From Terasakiispira papahanaumokuakeensis (GTDB taxonomy: Bacteria > Pseudomonadota > Gammaproteobacteria > Pseudomonadales > Halomonadaceae): 64,000 nucleotides of DNA. The DNA lies in the NCBI RefSeq assembly GCF_001709345.1, contig NZ_MDTQ01000001.1, forward strand, positions 908,717 through 972,716, read 5' to 3'. Both the position numbers and the translations under genes were made by a program. Numbering within the stretch: the stretch's first letter is position 1; the number at the start of each line of letters is the position of its first letter. The notes below the pieces were generated by a model. The model ran no database searches. It was not told where the DNA came from and saw only the letters and a list, made by a program, of their open reading frames with translations. Shown here in pieces: positions 37,153 to 46,254 of the stretch.

Positions 37153-39825
37153 ATGGATGATTTTGATGCATCTTTGCGTGAGCAGGTACGTGTTTTAGGT
37201 GATCGCTTGGGGAATATTATGCAAGCGGATCTGGGCGCGCCTTTTTTGCAAACCATTGAACGTATTCGCACCCTGGCGAAGGAGGTTCGTCAGGGCAAGG
37301 CTGATGCGAGCGCCTTGCACGATGAACTCAATGCCGTGCCGGATCATGAGCTGTTACCTGTTGCGCGGGCGTTTAATCAGTTTTTGAATTTGACCAATAG
37401 TGCTGAGCAGCATTTTCGCGCTCGTAAACGCATGGTGGAAGATTATCGTCAGGGCCAGCAGCCTGGGTTTTCGCGTCTTTTGACAGAGTTAAGTGCCCGT
37501 TCGGTTGATATTGAGACGGTGTGGAGAACGCTCTGTGAGCAACAGGTCGAACTGGTGTTGACCGCTCATCCCACCGAGGTCACTCGACGGACTTTAATCC
37601 AGAAATACGACAATATTGACAGCATGTTGGGTGTGCTGGATGGCTGTGAAGGCCCGCAGCAAAAAGGGCAAGCGGTTCGACGGCTGGAAGAATTGATTGC
37701 TCAGGCTTGGCACACGAACGAAATTCGCCAACAACGACCGACCCCCATTGATGAGGCGAAATGGGGGTTTACCGTGATTGAGAACTCGTTGTGGCAAGCG
37801 GTACCGGCGTTTTATCGTCAGCTGGATGAACAGCTGGTCGCCGCCGGGGCTCGCCCATTGCCTTTGGATGTGGCCCCGATTCAATTTGCCAGTTGGATGG
37901 GCGGGGATCGCGATGGTAATCCACGAGTGACTGCCAAAATTACCCAGCAGGTGCTGTGGTTGGGGCGCTGGGTGGCGGCAGATTTATTGCATCAAGATAT
38001 TGATAGGCTCAAATCTGAGCTTTCCATGAATCATGCGAGTGAAGCCTTGCGCGAACGCGTCGGGCCTGGGCAAGAGCCTTATCGCATGCTTTTAGGCGAA
38101 GTGCGTGATCGTCTGCGAGAAACCTTGTCCACCCTAAAAGCGCGTATCGAAGGGCGTACCTCAGACAGTGCGACGGATCGCTTTATCGACAGTGTCGGTC
38201 AGGATGATCATGTGCCGTTAGTGTCGACACAGGAGCTGCGTGAAGCTTTGATGCTGTGTTATGACTCCTTGTCAGAGTGCGGCATGCAAGTCATTGCGGA
38301 TGGCCATCTGCGTGATACGTTACGGCGTTTGAGTGTGTTTGGTACCAGCCTGGTCCGTTTGGATATTCGCCAAGAGGCACCACGCCATGCGCAGGTGCTC
38401 TCTGAAGTGACCCGCTATCTGGGTATCGGTGATTATAACGAGTGGGATGAAGCGGCTCGTCAGGCTTTTCTGCTCCGGGAGTTAAGTAATCCGCGCCCGT
38501 TACTGCCGCATCACTGGCCTTGCTCGGAAGAGACTCGTGAGGTCTTGGATACTTGCTACGTGATCGCAGAGGAAGAGGCTAACGCCTTAGGCGCTTACGT
38601 GATCTCGATGGCGGGGCAGTCGTCAGATGTCTTGGCGGTGGCCTTATTGCTGAAGTCTTGTGGCTTGGAACGGTCGATGCGGATTGTGCCACTGTTTGAG
38701 ACATTGGATGATCTTGAGCGGGCGCCGCAAGTGATCGAGTCGTTGTTATCGGTGCCTTGGTACCGGGGATGGTGTCGTGGACGCCAAGAAGTGATGATCG
38801 GTTACTCCGATTCCTCCAAAGATGCCGGTCAGCTCGCTGCGGCCTGGGCGCAATATCGTGCTCAAGAGGCCTTGGCGCAAGTGTGTCGTGAGCAGGAAAT
38901 CCACCTGACATTGTTTCATGGCCGTGGCGGAACGGTGGGCCGTGGTGGTGGGCCGACGCATGCGGCGATTTTGGCACAGCCCCCAGGCTCAGTCAGTGGG
39001 CGCATTCGGGTGACTGAACAAGGCGAGATGATTCGCTTTAAATTCGGGCTTCCGGCACTGGCGGAACGGGCTTTAGAGGTTTATACCGCCGCAGTGCTGG
39101 AAGCGACCTTGATTCCACCACCGACCCCCAAACCTGAGTGGCGGGCGTTGATGGATCAATTGGCGGATACGGGGTTGAACAGTTATCGACAGCTAGTGCG
39201 TGAGACGCCTGACTTTGTCCGTTACTTCCGTCAGCAAACCCCTGAACAAGAGCTCAGCAAGCTGCCATTGGGCAGTCGCCCAGCGAAGCGTCGAGCGGAT
39301 GGCGGAGTTGAGAGCTTGCGTGCGATTCCCTGGATTTTTGCCTGGACACAAGTGCGCTTGATGTTGCCTGCGTGGTTAGGCAGTGATGAAGCGCTCGCGG
39401 AAGCGGCGGAAAAAGGCCAGTTGCCTGTACTGCGCACCATGATGAGTGATTGGCCTTTCTTCGCGTCTTACATGAATATGCTAGAGATGGTGTTGACCAA
39501 AGCGGATTTACGCACAGCTGAGGCCTATGAACAGCGATTAGTTGACTCCAACTTACAGCATTTAGGTGCTCAGTTGCGTCAGCGCTTGAATGGGCTGATT
39601 GAGTTAGTGCCGACGATTCGTGAGCAGCCTCTGTTGGCGGATATGCCATTAACTCGTCAAGCCATTAAGGTGCGCAACCCTTACCTGGACCCATTACACC
39701 ATTTACAAGTCGAACTGTTGGCTCGAGCACGTCAGCCGCATGACGAGGCGGATGATAGCGCACTAGAGCGGGCTTTGATGGTCACCATGGCCGGTATCGC
39801 GGCAGGGCTGCGTAATACGGGGTGA
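37153..39825 (+). CDS. ppc: Phosphoenolpyruvate carboxylase
   Basis: An 890-residue anaplerotic enzyme that converts phosphoenolpyruvate and bicarbonate to oxaloacetate. The ATG at 37153 has AGGAGG upstream; a longer frame from 37108 is unlikely. Catalytic regions are intact: VLTAHPTEVTRRT, WMGGDRDGNPRVT, GYSDSSKDAGQLAA and FHGRGGTVGRGGGP. The C-terminus GIAAGLRNTG is canonical. Oxaloacetate supply fits with the 2-methylcitrate genes in this window, which consume it. Confidence 0.98.
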   Translation: MDDFDASLREQVRVLGDRLGNIMQADLGAPFLQTIERIRTLAKEVRQGKADASALHDELNAVPDHELLPVARAFNQFLNLTNSAEQHFRARKRMVEDYRQGQQPGFSRLLTELSARSVDIETVWRTLCEQQVELVLTAHPTEVTRRTLIQKYDNIDSMLGVLDGCEGPQQKGQAVRRLEELIAQAWHTNEIRQQRPTPIDEAKWGFTVIENSLWQAVPAFYRQLDEQLVAAGARPLPLDVAPIQFASWMGGDRDGNPRVTAKITQQVLWLGRWVAADLLHQDIDRLKSELSMNHASEALRERVGPGQEPYRMLLGEVRDRLRETLSTLKARIEGRTSDSATDRFIDSVGQDDHVPLVSTQELREALMLCYDSLSECGMQVIADGHLRDTLRRLSVFGTSLVRLDIRQEAPRHAQVLSEVTRYLGIGDYNEWDEAARQAFLLRELSNPRPLLPHHWPCSEETREVLDTCYVIAEEEANALGAYVISMAGQSSDVLAVALLLKSCGLERSMRIVPLFETLDDLERAPQVIESLLSVPWYRGWCRGRQEVMIGYSDSSKDAGQLAAAWAQYRAQEALAQVCREQEIHLTLFHGRGGTVGRGGGPTHAAILAQPPGSVSGRIRVTEQGEMIRFKFGLPALAERALEVYTAAVLEATLIPPPTPKPEWRALMDQLADTGLNSYRQLVRETPDFVRYFRQQTPEQELSKLPLGSRPAKRRADGGVESLRAIPWIFAWTQVRLMLPAWLGSDEALAEAAEKGQLPVLRTMMSDWPFFASYMNMLEMVLTKADLRTAEAYEQRLVDSNLQHLGAQLRQRLNGLIELVPTIREQPLLADMPLTRQAIKVRNPYLDPLHHLQVELLARARQPHDEADDSALERALMVTMAGIAAGLRNTG

Positions 39826-39961
39826 TGAGCTAGGCCATGCGTTTGATGTTGATCGGTCATGCCTTCCCTTGGGATGGAGCAGTAAAGAGTTACTGCTTCC
39901 CGGGTCGCTTCTGATATCCTGTATGTCAGCGCGTAAGACCGATGGTTTTGAGGAGGTCTGT

Positions 39962-40486
39962 ATGGCGGAAAATACCGCTTGGATATTATTGGCTGTGGCG
40001 TTAGTGATTGTCGCAATCCTGGGTGGATATGCGTTGATATTACGCCGACGTTTAGCCAAAAGACGAGTCGCCATGGCGGCTCAATGGGCTGATGAAGCGC
40101 AGCGGGCACAACATAACTTGTTGGAAAATTTGCAGGTGATTGCCCAGTGTATGCTGGATGATCAAATGAACCTGACTGAAGGCTGTTTGCGTGCGCGATT
40201 GCTGCTGGACCTGTTAGAAGAAGGACGTTATGTCTTTCAGGAAGAGTTTGTGGTGTTTGATACGGTGCATCAACGTGCCCGGCATTTGGATACCCATGAA
40301 GCCCGTGAAGCGCTTTCCAAAAAAGAGCGCCGCCAGCAAGATGCAGAGCGTCGTGCAATTGAGGAGCAGCATGAATCCTCTATTCGTGAAGGTGCGCGTT
40401 CGTTGTTTAATTTTTGCGTGAAAAAAAGGGCTCAGCAGACACCTGATGAGGCTTTGTTTCATGATGCAACCCAACCGGTGAAGTGA
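39962..40486 (+). CDS. DUF2489-like single-pass membrane protein
   Basis: A 174-residue protein of unknown function. From the ATG at 39962, preceded by GAGGAGG, it has one N-terminal membrane segment (ILLAVALVIVAILGGYALIL) and a charged helical cytoplasmic region. It resembles the DUF2489 family, seen beside small genes in Pseudomonas-like bacteria. Its stop lies three bases before the next gene's ATG, indicating an operon with the YaaR-like gene. No catalytic motif is visible. Confidence 0.8.
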   Translation: MAENTAWILLAVALVIVAILGGYALILRRRLAKRRVAMAAQWADEAQRAQHNLLENLQVIAQCMLDDQMNLTEGCLRARLLLDLLEEGRYVFQEEFVVFDTVHQRARHLDTHEAREALSKKERRQQDAERRAIEEQHESSIREGARSLFNFCVKKRAQQTPDEALFHDATQPVK

Positions 40487-40488
40487 TT

Positions 40489-40956
40489 ATGGCGTTTCCA
40501 ATTAACTCCATGTTAAAGCAATTACGGGATGACCGACGCACCAGTAAACCGCTGAAGCCTCGATCTGGCGCAGCGGTGGGTAAGGTCTCTTTCAATGATC
40601 ACTTCACCCAACAAACTCAGGTATCGGATCGACAGGCTTATCGAGCTGAGCTGGATCACTTGCGGAGCTTGCTGGATGAAGCCGGTGAAGATCTGGAGCG
40701 TAATCCCACGGTCGGTAATTTTGAAGTTTTCCGAACCTTGATGGGATCTTTGATTAGCCGGGTGCTGGAAGGTGGGTTTCAGGTTGAAAATGTGGGGCCT
40801 GGCTGGCATCCCGCTGATCGTCATCAGATTATTCGTAAGATTGATGCTGAAGCTGAAGCTCTGCTCGAAATGGTATTAGAGGAGCATAAAGACCGAACTC
40901 AGCTGCATAAACGGATCTCCACCCTGAAAGGGTTGGTGATCGACATGATGTCATGA
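40489..40956 (+). CDS. YaaR/DUF327 family protein
   Basis: A 155-residue soluble helical protein. From about residue 50 it matches the layout of the YaaR (DUF327) family best known from Bacillus: LDEAGEDLERNPTVGNFEVF, then VLEGGFQVENV and IRKIDAEAEALLEMVLEEHK, ending ISTLKGLVIDMM. Function is unknown. The ATG at 40489 is favoured over the GTG at 40483, which overlaps the upstream stop. It is likely cotranscribed with the DUF2489-like gene and the acetyltransferase that follows. Confidence 0.8.
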   Translation: MAFPINSMLKQLRDDRRTSKPLKPRSGAAVGKVSFNDHFTQQTQVSDRQAYRAELDHLRSLLDEAGEDLERNPTVGNFEVFRTLMGSLISRVLEGGFQVENVGPGWHPADRHQIIRKIDAEAEALLEMVLEEHKDRTQLHKRISTLKGLVIDMMS

Positions 40957-40963
40957 GGATGTG

Positions 40964-41542
40964 ATGACTGCTTTAACGGCTTGTATTCCCGCGGTGATGA
41001 CTCGGCGACATGCGACAGAGGCGGATCTACCGCGCATTGTTGAGATTTATAATGCGGCCATTCCGGGTCGTTTAGCTACGGCTGATACGGCGCCGGTCAC
41101 GCTGGCAGATCGTTTGCCTTGGTTTGAACGACATCAGCCCGATCGACGCCCGCTGTGGGTGTTGGAATCTGATCAGCCCACATCGACTGAAGGTGCATCT
41201 TCGATCGTCGGGTGGCTGAGCTTTGAGGATTTTTATGGTCGGCCAGCCTATAGCATTACTTCTGAGCTCAGTATTTATGTGGCGCCTGAAGCTCAGGGTC
41301 AAGGGGTTGGGCGGCGGTTATTGGAAGCGGCGCTAGCCGAAGCGCCAGGGTTGGGGCTGGAAAAATTGGTGGCTTATATCTTCAGCCATAATCATCCCAG
41401 CTTGTCGTTGTTTCGCCGTTACGGCTTTGAGACTTGGGGCTCATTGCCGGAAGTGGCTGTGCTCGATGATCAGTCTGTAGGGTTGAGTATTTTGGGGCTG
41501 ACGTTACCAGCGGTATCCACTGATGACGATTCGAGACCATGA
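40964..41542 (+). CDS. GNAT N-acetyltransferase, phosphinothricin-acetyltransferase-like
   Basis: A 192-residue GNAT enzyme that would transfer acetyl from acetyl-CoA to an amino group. RHATEADLPRIVEIYNAAI and YVAPEAQGQGVGRRLLEAAL (acetyl-CoA loop) are typical of the YncA/Pat group, as are IFSHNHPSLSLFRRYGFETW and GSLPEVAVLD. Substrates of this group include methionine sulfone/sulfoximine and phosphinothricin; the actual one is not known here. TGAGGA precedes the ATG at 40964. Confidence 0.88.
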   Translation: MTALTACIPAVMTRRHATEADLPRIVEIYNAAIPGRLATADTAPVTLADRLPWFERHQPDRRPLWVLESDQPTSTEGASSIVGWLSFEDFYGRPAYSITSELSIYVAPEAQGQGVGRRLLEAALAEAPGLGLEKLVAYIFSHNHPSLSLFRRYGFETWGSLPEVAVLDDQSVGLSILGLTLPAVSTDDDSRP

Positions 41543-41545
41543 CAT

Positions 41546-41587
41546 ATAAGTGTTGCAGGATAGGTGCTGAAATATAAGTGCTGAAAT
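41546..41587. repeat. Three 14-bp tandem units between the acetyltransferase and cysM
   Basis: ATAAGTGTTGCAGG, ATAGGTGCTGAAAT and ATAAGTGCTGAAAT follow each other without gaps just after the acetyltransferase stop codon. Confidence 0.75.
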
Positions 41588-41825
41588 GAAAACACTGAGA
41601 TCAGCTGAACCCCGATCAGGCGCCAATGGACTGAGCGCCTGATTCCCTCATTTCCACACATGCCTTCAAGCGACTGCTTTTGCGTTTTTGATTACCTTGA
41701 TGGCATATTACATCGCACCCTAGTGATTTCGACGATAGCCTAAGTGCATTTGGTTATTTCCGATTATCCGTTGGGCTGTTTAGGCTAACGCGTTTGATAT
41801 GCCGTCTGATCTGAAAGAGCCTCAC

Positions 41826-42728
41826 ATGTCATCTGAATACGATAATCTACAGTTTCCCACCGTGGCTGATATCATCGGCCAAACCCCCTTGGTACGCTTA
41901 CAGCGCCTTCAGGCCGGGCGTAACAACACGATTTTAGCCAAGTTAGAAGGCCACAACCCCGCAGGCTCGGTAAAAGATCGACCCGCTTTATCTATGATTC
42001 AACACGCTCAGGCTCGTGGGGATATCTCACCGGGCGATACGTTAATTGAAGCCACTTCAGGCAATACGGGTATTGCCTTGGCCATGGCTGCAGGTGTGAT
42101 GGGGTATCAGATGATTCTGATCATGCCTGAAAACAGTTCTGAAGAACGTAAGCAAGCGATGGCGGCCTATGGCGCTGAGTTGATTTTAACCGAGGGGATG
42201 GAAAGTGCGCGTGACCTCGCGCTAAAGCTGGAGTCCGAGGGGCGCGGCAAAGTACTGAATCAATTTGGTAATGTCGATAACCCCCAGGCCCACTATGAGA
42301 CGACAGGACCGGAGATCTGGCAGCAGACGCATGGGACAATTACTCATTTTGTCAGTGCCATGGGAACCACGGGCACTATTATGGGGGTCTCACGTTATCT
42401 AAAAGAGCAGAATCCCCAAGTGCAGGTTGTCGGTTTACAGCCTTCTGAAGGCGCCAGTATTCCAGGCATTCGGCGCTGGCCTGAAGCCTATTTACCGACC
42501 ATTTTTGAACCGCAACGTGTTGATCAGGTCGTGGATATTCAGCAGCATGAAGCCGAGCAAATGACGCGACGTTTGGCTCGAGAGGAAGGCATTATGGCCG
42601 GGATCTCTTCTGGTGGGGCGATTGCAGGCGCATTGCGTTTGGCTGAAACACTGGAAAATGCAGTGATTGTCGCCATTATTTGTGATCGTGGTGATCGTTA
42701 TCTGTCGACCGGTATTTTTGCCCATTAG
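41826..42728 (+). CDS. cysM: Cysteine synthase B
   Basis: A 300-residue PLP enzyme making cysteine from O-acetylserine and sulfide or thiosulfate. The catalytic lysine lies in NPAGSVKDRPALSMI; EATSGNTGIALAMAAGVMGY and SSGGAIAGALR bind the cofactor phosphate and substrate. GLQPSEGASIPGIRRWPEAY and the ending ICDRGDRYLSTGIF mark it as CysM rather than CysK. A longer frame starts at 41799 but no ribosome site supports it; the chosen ATG has only a weak AAAGAG. relA follows, without the rlmD gene usual in between. Confidence 0.94.
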   Translation: MSSEYDNLQFPTVADIIGQTPLVRLQRLQAGRNNTILAKLEGHNPAGSVKDRPALSMIQHAQARGDISPGDTLIEATSGNTGIALAMAAGVMGYQMILIMPENSSEERKQAMAAYGAELILTEGMESARDLALKLESEGRGKVLNQFGNVDNPQAHYETTGPEIWQQTHGTITHFVSAMGTTGTIMGVSRYLKEQNPQVQVVGLQPSEGASIPGIRRWPEAYLPTIFEPQRVDQVVDIQQHEAEQMTRRLAREEGIMAGISSGGAIAGALRLAETLENAVIVAIICDRGDRYLSTGIFAH

Positions 42729-42955
42729 GGGCGCGCTTGAGGTGTGATGATTGCCCTCAAGGCGGTGAAACGATGTGAGTCATTGATTTTATGATGAACT
42801 CGGATAATACATGCGATGATGCTGGCTAAACACTATCATCCATGTGGGTATACATTAGAGTGGATAGGCATAATAACCGTACGCTAGAACGAGTACGATA
42901 TAACAACATGAATATAAGTCGCGGGTGACTGCGGCCGCCAAGGCAAAGGTGTGCA

Positions 42956-45217
42956 ATGGTTAAGGTTCGAGATGATCAGCCGGTACGGGCTGATGGTAGC
43001 GTTGATATTCCCGGTTGGTTGGATCATCTGAAATCAGAGGTGGCACTGGCTCATCCCGACTGTATTGAAGCGGCTTGTGAGTTTGCTGCTGAGTTGGAGC
43101 GTGAAGCGGAATCCGCCAATCGTCAGTGGTATGAAGGTGCGAGCAGCTTTCGTACTGGGTTGGAAATGGCCGATATCTTGGCTGAACTCCGCATGGATGA
43201 GGACACGCTGGTGGCAGCGATTCTTTATCGTGCTGTGCGTGAAGAGCAAGTCTCGTTAGCGACCATTGGTGAGCGTTTTGGTGATGTGATTGCCCAATTG
43301 ATTGATGGCGTTCAGCAAATGGCGACCATCAGTCAAATTCAGCCGGTGGGTGATGGTCCCGCGCTCGGGCAGCCTCAAGGTCAGCTTGAACAGCTCCGTA
43401 AGATGATTGTGACGTTGGTCGATGATGTGCGAGTGGCATTGATCAAGTTGGCCGAGCGTACCTGTGCGATTCGTCAGGTTAAAACAGCACCACGAGAGAA
43501 ACGCTTGCGGGTGGCCCGTGAAGTGGCTGAGATTTATGCGCCACTGGCCCATCGTCTTGGGGTGGGGTATATCAAGTGGGAGCTGGAAGATCTGTCTTTC
43601 CGCTACCTTGAGGAAGACAGTTATAAATATATTGCCAAGCTGTTGGCAGAAAAACGTAAAGATCGTGATGAGTATATTGCCCGTGTCTTGAACCTGTTGC
43701 AGGAATCGATTGAAGCCCATGGGATTCAAGGGGCTGAAATGAGTGGCCGGGCTAAGCATATTTATTCGATCTGGCGCAAGATGAAGCGTAAGCGGATCGA
43801 CTTTTCTCAGGTTTACGATGTTCGAGCGGTGCGCGTGCTGGTGCCCGAGGTGCGCGATTGTTATGCCGTATTGGGCGTTGTGCACGCCATGTTCCGCCAT
43901 ATTCCCAACGAATTTGATGATTACATTGCGACCCCAAAGGAGAACGGCTATCGCTCCTTGCATACGGCGGTGATTGGTCCGGAAGGTAAGGTACTCGAAA
44001 TACAGATTCGTACTTTTGCCATGCATGATGAGGCTGAGTTGGGCGTTTGTGCTCATTGGCTTTATAAAGGCACTGATTCGGATAAGAAAAGCCGGGCTTA
44101 CGAAGAGAAAATTGCTTGGTTGCGTCAGGTCTTGGAATGGCATGAAGAAGTGGGCGATGCGGGCGGTTTACGCGAAGAGTTGCGTAATGACGTGGCGCCA
44201 GACCGAATCTATGTGTTTACCCCAGATGGTCATGTGGTGGATTTGCCTGAGATGGCCACGCCTGTCGATTTCGCTTATCGGGTGCACACGGAGGTCGGGC
44301 ATCGCTGTCGTGGTGCAAAAATTAATGGGCGGATTGTGCCGCTGACCTATCAGCTGAAAACGGGCGAACAGGTTGAAATTCTGACGGCGAATGAAGGGGG
44401 GCCAAGCCGTGATTGGCTGAATCCTGCTTTAGGTTATGTGTTGACGTCTAAAGCACGGGCAAAAGTGCAGCACTGGTTTAAATTGCAGGCTCGTGATCAG
44501 AATATTGATGAGGGTCGCGCGCTAATCGAGAAAGAATTTAAACGCTTAGGGCTGGAAGGGTTGGATCAGGAAGCCTTGGCCAAAGCGCATAATTTGCAAA
44601 CGGCTGAAGATATGTATGCCGCCCTTGGCGCTGGTGATTTAAGGCCTGGCCAAGTGCTGTCCATGGCCCAGCATCTGTTCGGTGAAACGGATGATCAGGA
44701 GCAGTTGGAACGGCTATTGGCACGGCCCAGTCGTCAACCCGCCGGTGGTGCCGATGATGTCACCATTTTGGGCGTTGGTAACTTGATGACGCAGATGGCC
44801 AAATGTTGTCAGCCGCTGCCAGGTGATGACATTGTCGGTTACATCACCGTGGGACGTGGGGTGACGATCCACCGCCAGGATTGTAATAACCTGCAAGCTT
44901 TGCGTTCGGAAGACCCTCATCGGTTAGTGAATGTGGAATGGGGACATCGCGAGGAACAGCTGTATCCGGTGGATGTTCGGATCAAGGCTTGGGATCGGAC
45001 TGGGCTCTTGCGTGATATTACGTCACTGTTGGCGCATGAAAAGGCCAATGTCTTATCGGTGAATACCTTGACCGATCAGAAAGAAAATCTGGCCAATATC
45101 ATTATTACGTTGGAAATTGCGGGCTTGGAAAAACTAGGCCGGTTGCTGGGGCTGTTGAACCAGTTACCTAATGTGGTGGATGTGCATCGCCTGCGTGAAA
45201 AGAATGTGAAACGTTGA
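42956..45217 (+). CDS. relA: (p)ppGpp synthetase RelA
   Basis: A 753-residue stringent-response enzyme. The N-terminal hydrolase-like domain lacks the HD metal site (LVAAILYRAVREEQVS), as in monofunctional RelA. The synthetase domain is intact (VYDVRAVRVLV, YIATPKENGYRSLHTAVIGP). TGS (VFTPDGHVVDLPEMATPVDF), a zinc-finger-like region (CCQPLPGDDIVGYITVGRG, then DCNN) and a C-terminal ACT domain follow. It senses uncharged tRNA on the ribosome. mazG lies 45 bp downstream, the order known from E. coli. Confidence 0.97.
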   Translation: MVKVRDDQPVRADGSVDIPGWLDHLKSEVALAHPDCIEAACEFAAELEREAESANRQWYEGASSFRTGLEMADILAELRMDEDTLVAAILYRAVREEQVSLATIGERFGDVIAQLIDGVQQMATISQIQPVGDGPALGQPQGQLEQLRKMIVTLVDDVRVALIKLAERTCAIRQVKTAPREKRLRVAREVAEIYAPLAHRLGVGYIKWELEDLSFRYLEEDSYKYIAKLLAEKRKDRDEYIARVLNLLQESIEAHGIQGAEMSGRAKHIYSIWRKMKRKRIDFSQVYDVRAVRVLVPEVRDCYAVLGVVHAMFRHIPNEFDDYIATPKENGYRSLHTAVIGPEGKVLEIQIRTFAMHDEAELGVCAHWLYKGTDSDKKSRAYEEKIAWLRQVLEWHEEVGDAGGLREELRNDVAPDRIYVFTPDGHVVDLPEMATPVDFAYRVHTEVGHRCRGAKINGRIVPLTYQLKTGEQVEILTANEGGPSRDWLNPALGYVLTSKARAKVQHWFKLQARDQNIDEGRALIEKEFKRLGLEGLDQEALAKAHNLQTAEDMYAALGAGDLRPGQVLSMAQHLFGETDDQEQLERLLARPSRQPAGGADDVTILGVGNLMTQMAKCCQPLPGDDIVGYITVGRGVTIHRQDCNNLQALRSEDPHRLVNVEWGHREEQLYPVDVRIKAWDRTGLLRDITSLLAHEKANVLSVNTLTDQKENLANIIITLEIAGLEKLGRLLGLLNQLPNVVDVHRLREKNVKR

Positions 45218-45262
45218 GTTTAGGGCGTTGGTCATCGTGAATAAAAGTGAGTAATTCGATTA

Positions 45263-46165
45263 ATGGCACAGACGCGTTATCACCTGGATGATCTCATCAC
45301 TTTAATGGCCCGTCTGCGGGACCCTCAGGCGGGCTGTCCATGGGATTTAAAGCAAACCTGGGATAGCATCGTGCCTCATACGCTGGAAGAAGCGTATGAG
45401 GTGGCGGACTGTATTGAGCAAGCTGATTTTGAGCATCTGCGCTCTGAATTGGGGGACTTGTTGTTTCAGGTGGTCTATTACAGCCGGTTTGCTGAAGAAG
45501 AACAGCGTTTTGATTTACACGATGTGGTCGATGGCCTCACCCGCAAGATGATCCGCCGCCACCCTCATGTCTTTCCTGATGGAACTTTAAAGGGCCATGG
45601 TGATGAGTCTTTGAGTACTGATGCTGATGGCGCTTTGCATCGCGACGCTTTGAATAGCGATTCTTTGCGTGAAGGGCCTTCAGCGGTTGATGAAGCTCAA
45701 GTGAAATCACGTTGGGAGTCGATCAAGGCTGAGGAACGCGCATCTCAATCTGGAGCTGTTTCAGTCTTAGATGATGTGCCCCGTGCTTTACCGGCGATCA
45801 CGCGTGCGATTAAGCTACAAAAGCGAGCAGCCAGTGTCGGCTTCGACTGGGATCAACCGCTCCAAGTGATGGATAAGCTGGAAGAAGAGCTGGCTGAAAT
45901 TCGTGAGGCATTAAGCCAAGGCGATCAAGCGGCGGTGGCCGATGAAGTCGGCGATTTAATGTTTGCGGTGGCGAATCTCGCGCGCCATTTGAAGGTTGAT
46001 CCTGAGCAGGCGCTCAGAGGCACCAACCATAAGTTTGAGCGACGTTTTCGGTTTATCGAACAAGCTTTTAAGGCCCAGGGACGGTCGTTAAGTGATGCTG
46101 ATTTAGAAGCGATGGAGGCTCAATGGCAAGCAGCAAAAGCCCTGGAGTCGTCAACCTCTTCGTAA
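45263..46165 (+). CDS. mazG: Nucleoside triphosphate pyrophosphohydrolase MazG, with repeat insertion
   Basis: A 300-residue protein with two MazG domains. The first has PWDLKQTWDSIVPHTLEEAY and EELGDLLFQVV-type metal residues (SELGDLLFQVVYYSRFAEEE), the second LEEELAEIREAL and DEVGDLMFAVANLARHL. It hydrolyses NTPs and in E. coli lowers ppGpp, fitting its place after relA. E. coli MazG has 263 residues; the extra length lies between the domains at about 113-140, where DESLS, DGALH, RDALN and SDSLR form a five-residue repeat encoded by 15-bp units. Catalytic parts appear intact. Confidence 0.95.
   Translation: MAQTRYHLDDLITLMARLRDPQAGCPWDLKQTWDSIVPHTLEEAYEVADCIEQADFEHLRSELGDLLFQVVYYSRFAEEEQRFDLHDVVDGLTRKMIRRHPHVFPDGTLKGHGDESLSTDADGALHRDALNSDSLREGPSAVDEAQVKSRWESIKAEERASQSGAVSVLDDVPRALPAITRAIKLQKRAASVGFDWDQPLQVMDKLEEELAEIREALSQGDQAAVADEVGDLMFAVANLARHLKVDPEQALRGTNHKFERRFRFIEQAFKAQGRSLSDADLEAMEAQWQAAKALESSTSS
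45602..45670. repeat. 15-bp repeats within mazG
   Basis: Three contiguous units (45626-45640, 45641-45655, 45656-45670) and a fourth at 45602-45616 share the core G(A/C)..CTTTG. They are in frame and encode a D-x-(A/S)-L-x repeat in the linker between the MazG domains. Confidence 0.65.
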
Positions 46166-46254
46166 TATGACCCGCCATGAGCACCATGCGTTTAGGCCCT
46201 GAACTTCCCTATGCCTCCTGAATAGGAGGAAATCTGTCGTGATGAGGAGTTTTC

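Noticed and set aside
43256..44143. 295-codon open frame on the minus strand
   Set aside because: Antisense to intact relA with shadow-like composition and no ribosome site.
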